Below, in pieces: positions 50,224 to 60,342 of a stretch of 64,000 nucleotides of DNA (position 1 is the stretch's first letter; the number at the start of each line of letters is the position of its first letter). The position numbers and the translations under genes were made by a program. The DNA comes from Ulva prolifera. Lineage: Eukaryota; Chlorophyta; Ulvophyceae; Ulvales; Ulvaceae. The notes under the pieces were generated by a model. That model ran no database searches, was not told the DNA's origin, and was given only the letters and a program-made list of their open reading frames with translations. Where the stretch lies: positions 1,460,501 through 1,524,500 of the forward strand of contig CM041197.1 in NCBI GenBank assembly GCA_023078555.1. The letters run 5' to 3'.

Positions 50224-50265
50224 TTAGTGTGGGCGCAGTTGGCGGTACACCTGCGCCCACACTAA
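50224..50265. repeat. 15-bp inverted repeat (hairpin)
   Basis: ttagtgtgggcgcag and its exact complement ctgcgcccacactaa are separated by 12 bases. The flanks do not extend the stem. There are too few purines/pyrimidines after the stem to call it a bacterial-type terminator, and the context is eukaryotic. Confidence 0.85.
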
Positions 50266-52569
50266 ATTCACAGAGTGATCTGCAGCGAGGGCTCCAATCA
50301 CTTTCCTTCCGACTGCTCAGTTTATCACGTTATGTGCCTATATGGCTGGTCTGCTGGTGCTTTCACGTTGCTGCTGAAGCAGCATGCAGTGTTTGCGGTG
50401 TGCATGCTGAACCTCCATCACATTTCCTTGTGACAAAGGAAACAGTGGTCGAGACACCAGACAGGCAGACATCAGACAGGTAGACATCGTCGAGGTAACG
50501 AACAGACAAGACAGCCCTGCAGTAAGAAGCGCACTCCGCACACAAACCGGAGCTGATCTGCCAGCACAGACGACTCTTTGCAAGCACCACCGATGAGTGC
50601 ACGAACATAACAATTGCTGAAGGGCTCGCATGCATCACACTGTGGCCTCTCCACGGGAAGCCGGGCACATGGCTCCCCATCATGGAGCGCCCTGTCTACG
50701 GCCCAGTCAATGATGCCAGAGCGCATCACAGATCGCCGCGAGTTGGCTGGCCAAGGGGCGGCCTGCTTCACACCTGTTGTGTAGGCTTAGGCGCCATTTG
50801 TATATGTACATCTGCAGGATGTTTTCTGTCGTTCACTTCTCGTCACACGCAGTGGCACAGAGAGACTTTGCGCAATAGCATCCCTGATCCCAACCCTTCC
50901 ACCTGTAATGGCAGCCTTGAGCAACAAACACAGATCAGAACAGTCCATCGCAGACAACATGGTCTGTCCCAGTCTGTGTTGTGCCCTTTGTCAGTCACTG
51001 TGGCCAGTAATGAGAGCTCAACACAGACTCCCCTGCAACAGACACCCACGCCCGTGCAAGGTTATGAGCCTGACAATGCACCGGGGAACTGTGCCTCGCC
51101 CACTGCTGCCTGCTTGAGAAGATCTTGCAAACCAAGCTCCCCTCCGCCATGTCCTATGATTTATTTTATTTAATGCCCCCTCCTCTCCGAAATGGTGGGG
51201 CACTGGCCAGGCCCAGTAGTGGCGTGCGATGATCATTCAGACTTCAGGTATGTTGCAATCCGGATGTCATGTCTGGCCCTTCACCCATAGTTGCTGCACC
51301 CATGGTGGCTATTGCCAGGTCACTGCTGCCACACACAAACACAGACTCAGCAGATTAGACCTGCCATGACTCGAAGAACAGACACAGCAGGTCAGAGCCA
51401 GTCCACAGCAAAGTCTGTAGTCTGCGTCTCTCAGTCTGTATGGTGCATTTCGTAGTGGGGATCGCAGTCCGGCTGTGTTGCAGCCGGCCTTGCAGTCAGG
51501 CCCTGTACCTCGCATGCATACCTGCAGGCTGTGTTGCAGCGGACCGTGTATCGTTGCAATGCTAGCAGTGCAGCTGTACAAGTCAGCCCTGCTGTGCAAG
51601 CCAGCCCTGGAGGTGTGCTTGCAGATGCAGTGACATGAGACTGCAACGGAAGCCTCAACTGTGCATGTGTCACAAGCACCGAGCGTCCATGCACACATGC
51701 ACACATGCGTTCCTGTAGTGCTACCTACCTGCCTCTCCGACTTGGGCCCTGTATCATATACGCGAGCTGGCGGGTGGGTATGCATGCCAATTGCAACGGC
51801 CAGGGACCGGAACAGTCAGCTCGCATCATCGTGACATGACTGCGTAGCCATTCGGCCGCGATTTCAATCACAGAGCTGCCCTTGCCGAGCAATGCTGTCC
51901 TTGTTTTGCAATTGTTTTGCAAAGGCCGTATACGCAGTGGCTCGCTGCTCCTGGGCGGTGCCGGCGAGTACGATCCCGGAAGTGTGTCGGGGAATTGGGA
52001 ACTACTTCCGTGACAGCTGGTTGCTGGTTCACCGGTGGTTCGGCCACCCGGAAGCAGCCACACTCGTTGACACTGCACTATCTCGAGGTATATCGTTGAA
52101 ACCAGTTTTCTGGGCTGTTTAAGAGCGGCGACGCCGCCTACCCTGTCCTGAAGGTCTCACAAATGCCGGCTGCACAGTCAGGCCTGGTGTCTTCCGGGCA
52201 ACAGCCGCGAAGCAGCGCAGGGAGCTGTTGCCGCACGGCGCCCGCGGTGCTAGTTTGCACTACACGAACTTGACTCAACTTTCTCATCTTTGCTCAGCGC
52301 TCGTGGCTTGACGCAGGATGTGTGGCCCAGACTGGCGTGAGGATAGCATGCTCAGACAACATGACCGTATCCCGTAAGATATTTGAGATACGACCAGCTA
52401 CCAGTGCTGCTTGGAGCAACCCTGGTGCCTTGCAGACCTGCGCTTGAGACAGCACAGGCGCGCTGAAGTTCCCACACGCTCATGCCGAAAATCCACCTAT
52501 GGTAGATACTTCTGCGGTGTATCTATGAGATCCGCAGCGAGCGGCCAGGCGTCTGTCGCCTGCCGGGGC

Positions 52570-53500
52570 TTACCTCATGTACCGGTATGTCTGTGCAGAA
52601 AATTGCATTAAATCATCCTTTGACGCATGGGGAATGCCATGGCTGCAGCTGGAGCTGTATACAAGTGACTCTATTTGATGGGCGTGCAGCATACGTGACA
52701 CAGCATGAACAGGCGGAGTGCGCACAAGCAGTCGTCTTCGCCGGTCATGTGCACAGAATGAAGGTAATTGTGAATACCCGGGGCAGCTCGTCTCGCAACG
52801 GTGGGACATCTGCCGACGGACCGGAGCTCTGAAAGGCCTGTCGGATGTGGCAGATCTGTGGCTTGGTGCGACAAGACCTGCTGGCGCGGTGGCCAGCATC
52901 ATGATGTTCTGTGAGTCGACTAAGCATGGACGTACCGCTTTGCACGCGGATGGACGTTGACACATCGCCGTGAGCGGTCTAACCTAATCCTTTGACCACG
53001 CGTGCACGAGCTTCGGGTACCCATGCTCCCACACTTGCGAGGAGGCATTTGCGAGCCTGTGATTGGGTCCACGTTGTAGACCGGCTTTGGGCACGAGCGC
53101 ACATATACCCTCGCACAGTTCTTGCATATCTCCCAAATTGACCTTTTCTGGAGTCCTTTCGGCGAAGGTGCATCTATCGATGCTCTGCATCAGGCAGTAG
53201 TCTTGAAGCGTGGCAGCAGTGGCCAAACCAGATCGCATTCACCTGCTGCCAATGCTTGCGACGGTATCAGCCGATGCTTGGTCTGGTCGTGCAAGATTTG
53301 GGCCAAGGACGATCAAGCCTTGCAGAGTGGTATGCCAGGACCACCCGGTTCATCCGCACCAAGACAATGGAGCTCACCGGAGATCGTCCGTGGTGCGAAA
53401 TCTACTTGCCTTTGAAGTCTGCACCAATCGAAATTTCTGATATGGTGCCGTCGGGCATGTTCTGTCCTCCGGCACTTCAGTCTCTGATATGTGCTGGCGG
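52570..53500 (+). pseudogene. Coding-like segments of unknown identity, possibly degenerate
   Basis: Protein-like stretches occur in different plus-strand frames: LMYRYVCAENCIKSSFDAW (about 52573-52630), LFDGRAAYVTQHEQAECAQ (about 52671-52727), GALKGLSDVADLWLGATR (about 52827-52880), and RTKTMELTGDRPWCEIYLP (about 53359-53415). The first two overlap by frame with no plausible intron, and the gap between the second and third would be only about 23 nt as an intron, which argues for frameshifts rather than splicing. No family recognised. The alternative is a real intron-rich gene that I cannot parse. Confidence 0.2.
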
Positions 53501-53831
53501 CGACGAACGGTGTCTTTTGCGTAACCGTAACCACATCTTGCTGCTGCGTACCTGACAGCTCTGCGGGATGTGGTGTCCCTTGACCTCAGCCGGCCTGGGT
53601 GTGCCTGCACAAATCGCCAGCATTCTGCTGTCCTGCTTCACATGCAAACTTCGGAGGCGCTCCCACCATACAACGATCTGTAGTATTCATATCATGTCGT
53701 TCTGATGACGCGCTGTTGATCTCGTGTTACAACTGTCGTAATGCCTATAAACATCCGATACGATCCACGAGCGGTGCGCGTTGAAACGTCTGCGCATCTG
53801 TGTCATGTGACACCATTCTATAATCCGACAG

Positions 53832-55600
53832 ATGGGCGCTGAATGTTCACATGCTACGTTGCAGGTGGCGTCAGCTCTTCTTCCTGTCCCAGGCCTCGAT
53901 GCTCGGAAACTGAGTATCGCGTACATGTCGACATGCGCATCGGACGTCAAGTTCTTGCGGGAGGGACAGCCACGAAGGCACGCATCCATGAGCTTACATG
54001 ACATGTTGGCTTTCAGATTTTGTGAATGCTGCCGCTGTGCGCCTATCTAAATCGTACATCCATTGGCCAGCCCATAGAGTGCCCCCGGGGCTGGCGACAT
54101 CAAGTCGACCGAGGTGCATACTTTGGGGCACATAGGCAACAGCAACGCGTCTATCTTGGTTCTGTGAGGGCTGCCGCTTGTCGCCGTATTGTTCAATTTG
54201 AGGAGGCATGTGTCTCTGTGTGTGCCACAATAGTGTCCGAGCATGCTGTGCTGCTGCAGCAGTGCAGACATCGGCTCTCACCCCTCGGGCAGACGCAATC
54301 CGGGATGTGATTTCGCAATGTGCATCGTCTCGGTCATGCCAATCACGCACGTGTACAATTCCCTCTTCGAAGGCTTCTGAGTAGTCCTCGGCGCTGCTGT
54401 AATTTGGCCCAGCAGCAGATTCACTGGAGCAAGCCAAGTTTGAGGTCATTTACACCCTGAGCTAACGGCATTCCACAGCCTGTAAACTACACGCTCAGGC
54501 ATCTTAACGTTCAACGGCCTGTACAGGTACACCCTCACACACAACGATCTTACGGCACAGCTGCATCTGGCTATCGGTGAAGACTTCAACACAAGCCAGA
54601 TCTCTGGGTGGTGCGCAGCAGCTCTTATCTGTCCGTGCACTGCCTTCGGAAATGCACGTCGATCCCCGCCAAAGAGTCGCCCTGCGCCGCTTCTCACCGG
54701 CAGCACAAACAGGCACCCCTGCGCCATCTCGTTTTTAAGTAGCATCCTATGCTCTGCAGCTGCGCACCCATGCCCAGCATGTCCCTGCGCTCCGCTGCAT
54801 GACCACGCGCAGCTCTGCCCTCAGCGCTTCTCCGCTGCATGTGTCACGCAGCGTTGCCTCGCGCATCTCTCACATGTTCACGTGTGCCATACAGCAAGCC
54901 ATCACCACTACACTCATGCATGTAAGCATACACCCACCCGCACGTCATGCAGGTACTCACGGCTCGTGCGGGATGAGGTGTGCGCGGAGTGGTGCTTCTC
55001 CGGCGGCCCGGCGCTGCACCTGCACTGCCACGTCAGCGGCGCGGTGAGCTGGTTCGCGCCGGCGCGCTTCCGCAGCTACATCTTCTCGCGTGAGATGCCC
55101 CTGGTGCTCGATAGCATCGTGTTTGCGGAGCGCCACCTCTTTGCGTGCCGCCACCTCAGGCAGGCGCCAGTGTTTGTCCACTTTGAGGCCGTGGAGGTGT
55201 GCAGCGTGGACTTCCCATTATCCCCCCCCCCCCCCCCCCCCCCCCCCCCACCTGACCTCTTTTCTCCTCCCCGCAATATGTGTAGTCCATTGTCATATCT
55301 GTCACCTGGGGTACTTCGCACCGAAACTCCCCCTGCATCCCTCAGTCTGTGTATCTGGTCATCTCGTCTGCATGCGCCTGGCCCTACCCCTGCCCCCTTC
55401 CCCTCCCTGGCCGATCATCGCTATGAGCACAGTCATCTGCCCTACATCTGGCCGTTGTTGTACATGCTGTGCGTCCGTACGCTGTTCACGCATGTGGAGG
55501 CCACAGCGCACTTCAGCCCCGTCCCGGCGCCCCACTGCGTCCGCCGTTGCCAAGCAGGGGGGCTCTCCATGCGTCGCGTCCGCGTGTGACACTACACCTC

Positions 55601-55632
<32 letters not shown>

Positions 55633-56696
55633 TCCTTACTCCATCGGTGACCGCGGGTGCCGTGCAGAGCGACCTGGCGCGGGTAGAGTACTGGGGCACA
55701 CTCGGCCAGTGGATCGAGCGGGAGGACGGCCCCGCAGAGGACCACCTCGCGCGCGTCAGCCGCACCATGCGTGACGCGCAGCCCGCCATCCCCCGCTCCG
55801 CCCGCCTCGACGGCCCCCTCGAGAGCCTGCTGGAGCTCCTCACTGACGGCCTCGTGGAGCGGCCGCGGCCCGGCGGTGGAGTCAAGGCCGCGCGGTCCAT
55901 TGTGAACGACGCGCAAGCCGGGACGTCTGGCGCGTGCGTGGTGTGCGGGGAGGGCGGGGAGGCGGACGGCGCGGCTGTGCAGCGTGCGCAGCGCGTGGCC
56001 GAGCCGGAGTGCGACTGTGAAGGGTGCAAGGAAGCGGAGGGGAGGGCGGACGGGCGGAAGGGGCGGAGCCGGCTTCAGGGTGCGGTGTGCGCGCAGGCGG
56101 GGTCGCCGGCTGCGGAGGCGCACCTGCGCAGCGCTCTAGCCGGTGGTGGCAGCGACAGCGCAGCGCGGGCGCTGCCGCCACAACGGCACGTTGTTGTCGC
56201 GGCAGACTCAAGCAGTGCGGGGGAGGGGTGCAGCGCTGGCTCGACTGGGAGGATGGGGCGGAACGGCAGGAGCCGGCGAAACGCCTTCAGCACGATCGAC
56301 CTGGAAGACGGCAGCAGCAGCAGCACGGCGGGGCGTTCAATGCGCGGTCGGTCTCAATATGAAGGCGGCGGAGGGGACCGTGAGCGCGCGCTGCGGTCTC
56401 TGGAGCGGGCGGTCGACGCCGCGGCGGGGCCGCGCGCCGAGAGCCCGCAGCGGCGGCGCACTCAGAGCCATTACGTCGCGCCGCCGCCGCCGGCTACTTT
56501 GCCGGTAGAGGTACGCGTTGTGAAGGTCGGGCCGGCGGTGCAGGGGGCCCGGTTGAAGGTTGGGGGGCCTGTTGAGACGGGCTCGCCATCGCTCCAGGCG
56601 GAGCTGGCACGGAGGTCTCGTGCCGCGGTGGCGGAACTGAGGCAGAAGAGCCGGAGCCGCACGCCTAACGGTGGCCGGCGGCGCGTATCAGTGTAG
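53832..56696 (+). CDS. SGR: STAY-GREEN, chlorophyll a magnesium dechelatase, with long C-terminal extension
   Basis: Removes Mg from chlorophyll a to give pheophytin a, the first committed step of chlorophyll breakdown in the plastid (family knowledge). Exons: 53832-53977, 54527-54610, 54953-55196, 55668-56696. They sum to 1503 nt in frame (500 residues). The SGR core spans about residues 20-185: DARKLSIAYMS, RRYTLTHNDLTAQLHLAI, NTSQISGWYSRLVRDEVCAEW, LHLHCHVSG, YIFSREMPLVLDSI, ARVEYWGTLGQW. The conserved THxD and RDE residues are present. Exon 1 appears to use a GC donor at 53978. The start at 53832 gives no obvious plastid transit peptide, so an upstream exon is likely. After the core, about 310 residues of Gly/Arg/Ser-rich sequence follow, with a small Cys cluster (CDCEGC) and an RS-like basic end. 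Ordinary SGR proteins are about 250-290 residues. Confidence 0.87.
55222..55249 (+). repeat. 28-base C homopolymer in SGR intron 3
   Basis: Pure C run on the sense strand, about 25 bases after the donor of the intron 55197-55667. Confidence 0.95.
55600..55628 (+). repeat. 29-base C homopolymer in SGR intron 3
   Basis: Second pure C run in the same 471-nt intron, about 40 bases before the acceptor. It may act as an extended pyrimidine tract. Confidence 0.95.
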
Positions 56697-56926
56697 CGCA
56701 CATCGTCACTGCACTGTGCCGGCTCAGTGGCGGCCGTTTTACGAGACGTTGAGCTGGCCTATGAGCTGGTTTGATCCTCTGGCGCAGAGGGCTAGCGTTT
56801 GAGTGCGCCATGCGGTGTGGGGCTAGTTCAGAAGAGCACATGTCGGGCTGTTTCCAAAGAGCACATGTGCCTTGGTGTGCTGCCAGGCGCTGCTTGTGTG
56901 TAGTTCTGTTGATGTTATTAGATACA

Positions 56927-56931
56927 TGTAA
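56927..56931 (+). terminator. Candidate TGTAA poly(A) signal of SGR
   Basis: TGTAA about 230 nt after the stop at 56696, just before a T-rich run. Supported by position and the known chlorophyte consensus. Confidence 0.45.
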
Positions 56932-57995
56932 CGAATTTTTTTTTTGGGGTAGATTGCGGTGTTACTGTGACGCCACTGCTTGCTGGTCATTGCGTGGTGG
57001 CTGCGCATGTGACCAAGATTCTTGTTTCTTCTGTGAGGTGGTGTTTAACTGTCTGAGGTTCAACGGCTGAAGGTAACACTCAGAGAAAGCTACAGCAACA
57101 AATTGCCCAACGATTTCACCAACGTTCTTCGTTGATGGGTGCAACTCCCCTGAGACAGTGCACATTTGGCCCGGGCCACTGGTGATAGCTTGCAGTCACT
57201 GTCCACTGTGTGCAACAACCATCACAAATTGCAGCTTGACATGTTTTCGGACAGTGTGTGCTGTGTTACGTGTGCGTTCTGTACAGCAGAAAGGGTCGCA
57301 CATGGCTCCACCTGCAAGCAACCTGGCAAGCTTGGGAGGGGTGGATGAATGAGAAGCAGCCGCGGCAAGTTCAGTGCGCCAGGGTGGGCCCAAGCAGCGC
57401 TGGTAGCTACCTACTGCTGGTGGCAGTTCAGGTACTTCACGAGATACGGTACTATTGTCTGGGCACGCCATCCACACGACACTTTGAACTATGCAGTCTG
57501 CGACCAGCTGTGCGAGCTGCGCAACAAACACACGAAAACTGAGTCAGGCTCTCGGCTGACAAGTTGAGATCGTGGTTGCCGCGCTGCTACAGCTCCTTGC
57601 GCACTGTCGCGGCTGTTTCGCCTGGCGGTGCAGCCAGCAACTGTTCAACAGTGGTTCAAGGCCAATGCGGCAGCGTCGCGAAACCCAAACTGCCCAGTGA
57701 CCGTATACCTACAGAATTAATGGAGTGAGCAAACAACTTGGCTGCTGCTACGCCATCCGGGTCGTCAATGTGATGCTGACGCGTTGACCAGCTGTCACGG
57801 AGCTTTCCGGGATCACACTTATCGCCACCAGCTGCAGCCGGAAGCAGCGAGGCGTACGGCACGTGCCAGACAACTGCAAGACAGCATTGGTCGGCACGGA
57901 AAGCTCTCTGCTCATCATTTGCTCATACTCTGCCGACTATGGAATCGTTTACTGATCATGAGCTCGCAGTAGCTTACATGTTTCTAGCTAGCAGT

Positions 57996-58029
57996 ATGCA
58001 TGGTCTGATATGCATATCAGACCATGCAT
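57996..58029. repeat. 34-bp perfect palindrome
   Basis: The 17 bases atgcatggtctgatatg are followed directly by their exact reverse complement. There is no spacer and the centre is atatgcatat. Confidence 0.92.
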
Positions 58030-58497
58030 GTGCATGCACAGACACTGGCCTTGGCAACACGAGGTGCTTCCAGAGCTCATCACGTAGCGTTGGCATGTAC
58101 AGCTGCACTGACAGCATCGCAACGATGCTGCATGATGTCCTGCACAGACCGCCTGTGTTGTTTGGCACAGCCTTTGCTGCAGCTGCTAGCCATGGGCACC
58201 TGCATGCTCCTGCAGGTGTGCATGCATGCATGCAACACCAGGGCCGATCCCGCAAGCATCGCCAGATGCAAACTGCAAACCAAGAGATGAACACTGACAG
58301 CTCGGTATGGATCAGTCCTGCAGTGCTTTGTTTGATCTTGAAGGCATGGCCAATGCCACAGTTGCAACACGTATTCCGGGTGTCTGATTCCGAGTGAATG
58401 CCCTCACAGAACTAAAACACTACGATTGTTCATTCAACATAGACAATAGTGGACACCTTCCCCAATTTCTCTGTTTCGCAGCGAATTTTGCGCGCCC

Positions 58498-58520
58498 GGG
58501 GGGGGGGGGGGGGGGGGGGG
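58498..58520 (+). repeat. 23-base G homopolymer
   Basis: Pure G run in the intergenic spacer downstream of SGR. Confidence 0.95.
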
Positions 58521-60342
58521 ACCACCCTTTAGCGGGAGTGGATGACCCCCTGCCCTCACACACACAACAAGTATTTCTTGAACAGCAGTATCACACACAC
58601 AATTGTTAACAAATAATTCTTGAACAGCAGTATCACATTCACCCACCCACCGCAGTGAAACAGGTCCACATGCACCCACAGATGCCCGTAGAATGGCAAG
58701 ACATGGACCTTGTGCCCTGTACCAGTGCAACTTGAAGTGATGCTCACATGCAATGACACGCCTGTCTGGTGCTACATCTCAGCGCTGCCTCACTGAAGCT
58801 ACGGTGACAGCTCTTTCGAAGTTCCATGCGGTGTTATTCGTGGTCGGGTTAGTTGAGTTTTCATGCGGGTGGTCAGCTTTGCGGCCGTGATGTAGTCTAG
58901 CTGGTTTCTGAGCTGATGTGATGTTGGCCCTGTGTTGTTTTCAAGATGGTGCTCTGCTGCCATACAATGGCCCGGACTGTTGTATATGGACAAACTGAAG
59001 CTACGGTGACATCAAGTGGAGTGCCCAGGGTACAGCTGCAGCCTTCAGAGCCTGCCCAATCGCAGCAGACATGTCCCCATGCCGGCCAAGGAAACACAGA
59101 GTGCCACGATGATAGTGGCCATGGGTCACGACACATGCCGCACGCCTCCATAGCACAATGAACGACTCGGAAGCTGTACGTTCAGGCGAGTCCTCCCCAA
59201 GCCCCCGCTAGGTAAGTCTCTTTTGAATAATGAGCATTGTGTAGACGTATGTGGTTTAGATCATAAGTGTTTCGCTGCGCATGTGTCTGAGCTTGGCCTA
59301 CAACAAAGTTTCAAAAGTGTGCATATGCGATTGTGGGTTTGAAAGCGAACAAACAGGCCGAAGTGTTGTAGTATGTGGACAGTGAATTCACTCATAAAGC
59401 AGTTGCTTTTGTTCAACCACTAGCATACATGAACCAATGTCATCGGACCAGTCCTAACTATGTCGAGCACGCCTTTCCTCTGCTGTCCAACACTGTAAAT
59501 GCGATATTTGCACACTGCGAGCACCTCGCTGCGCCATCACCGATGGCTCACGTCTCAACCACTGCTGAATGCATTGTACGCTCGACCTCGCATGGGCCAT
59601 CACCAACAAGGTCTGCAACAACACCTGACGGTGGTTGTGTGCTTGCGCTGCTTGCCCGGTTCCCTGTGCTGCCCACTTTGACTGGGGTGCAACACCTGAT
59701 GAGCAGTTGCAGCAGGCATCAACCTCACCTACACTCTCTGCTGCGTAGCTGCCTTGTACGACTGTCGAGGCTCTGACTTGGTGCACATGCAATCCTTTAC
59801 ATGCTACCATGTCATACACACAACAGGAGCAGTGCCACAATACTGCAACGCAGCTCTCGCTCAATCCCAGCATGGCTGCCCCCTGGCAGCCGCTCACGGT
59901 GCCTATATCTGCTTGCATGACAGCACCACAGGTGCTCCCAGGCAGCATGACTTGACTGTGCTGACCGTGGTTGAACAGCTCCCTAACGGGGCGCACCTGC
60001 AAACAACATCACAGCCGCGCCCAGACAGCACGACAGCTCAGGAGGCGATTGCCGTGTGACACCCCCCTGTCAGCATCGCTCTCGCTGGACCTGCTGCATC
60101 CGGACCGCAGCCCCCTCCCGCGTGCGCAACTCAACTATAGCGGCAGGAAGGTGGACATCCCCCCCGATCTGGACCCCGAGCATGGACGCGCGCGGCCGAC
60201 ACGTGGCGCCGAAGGGAGGTGACGTGGCGCCCCCGGCCACGTGCCAGCTCCCCCTGGGCGGCATGCATGCGCCTCAGCGCGCCGCCGGTGCGGTAGGGTG
60301 GGGCCGTGTTCGCTATCTGCGTTCGCCACCCTGGCCGGCCCC

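Larger units (their letters stand above)
49535..53831. other. Region without a confidently resolved gene
   Basis: About 4.3 kb of moderate GC content between CPSF100 and STAY-GREEN, both of which start towards it. It must hold both promoters. Plausible but unproven plus-strand coding segments occur at about 51892-52122 and 52570-53500 (for example the frame reading KTMELTGDRPWCEIYLP near 53350), but frames shift without clear splice sites. A 15-bp inverted repeat lies at 50224-50265. A chloroplast-transit exon of STAY-GREEN could also be hidden here. No RNA gene seen. Confidence 0.5.
56697..60342. other. Spacer without a recognised gene
   Basis: About 3.6 kb between the converging SGR (+) and the right-edge gene (-). 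It contains the SGR 3' UTR, a perfect 34-bp palindrome (57996-58029), a 23-base G run (58498-58520), and a short direct repeat ttcttgaacagcagtatcac (about 58575 and 58617). Open frames such as 57939-58397 or 59454-60002 have no family resemblance and no supported splice partners. Confidence 0.5.

Noticed and set aside
54055..54310. Weak resemblance to an AP2/ERF domain (QQQRVYLGSVRAA)
   Set aside because: Lacks the YRGVR and AAxAYD elements and falls within the apparent first intron of SGR.
55359..56123. 254-codon minus-strand frame over SGR
   Set aside because: Antisense shadow of the GC-rich last SGR exon and of the C run (it encodes a poly-Gly block).
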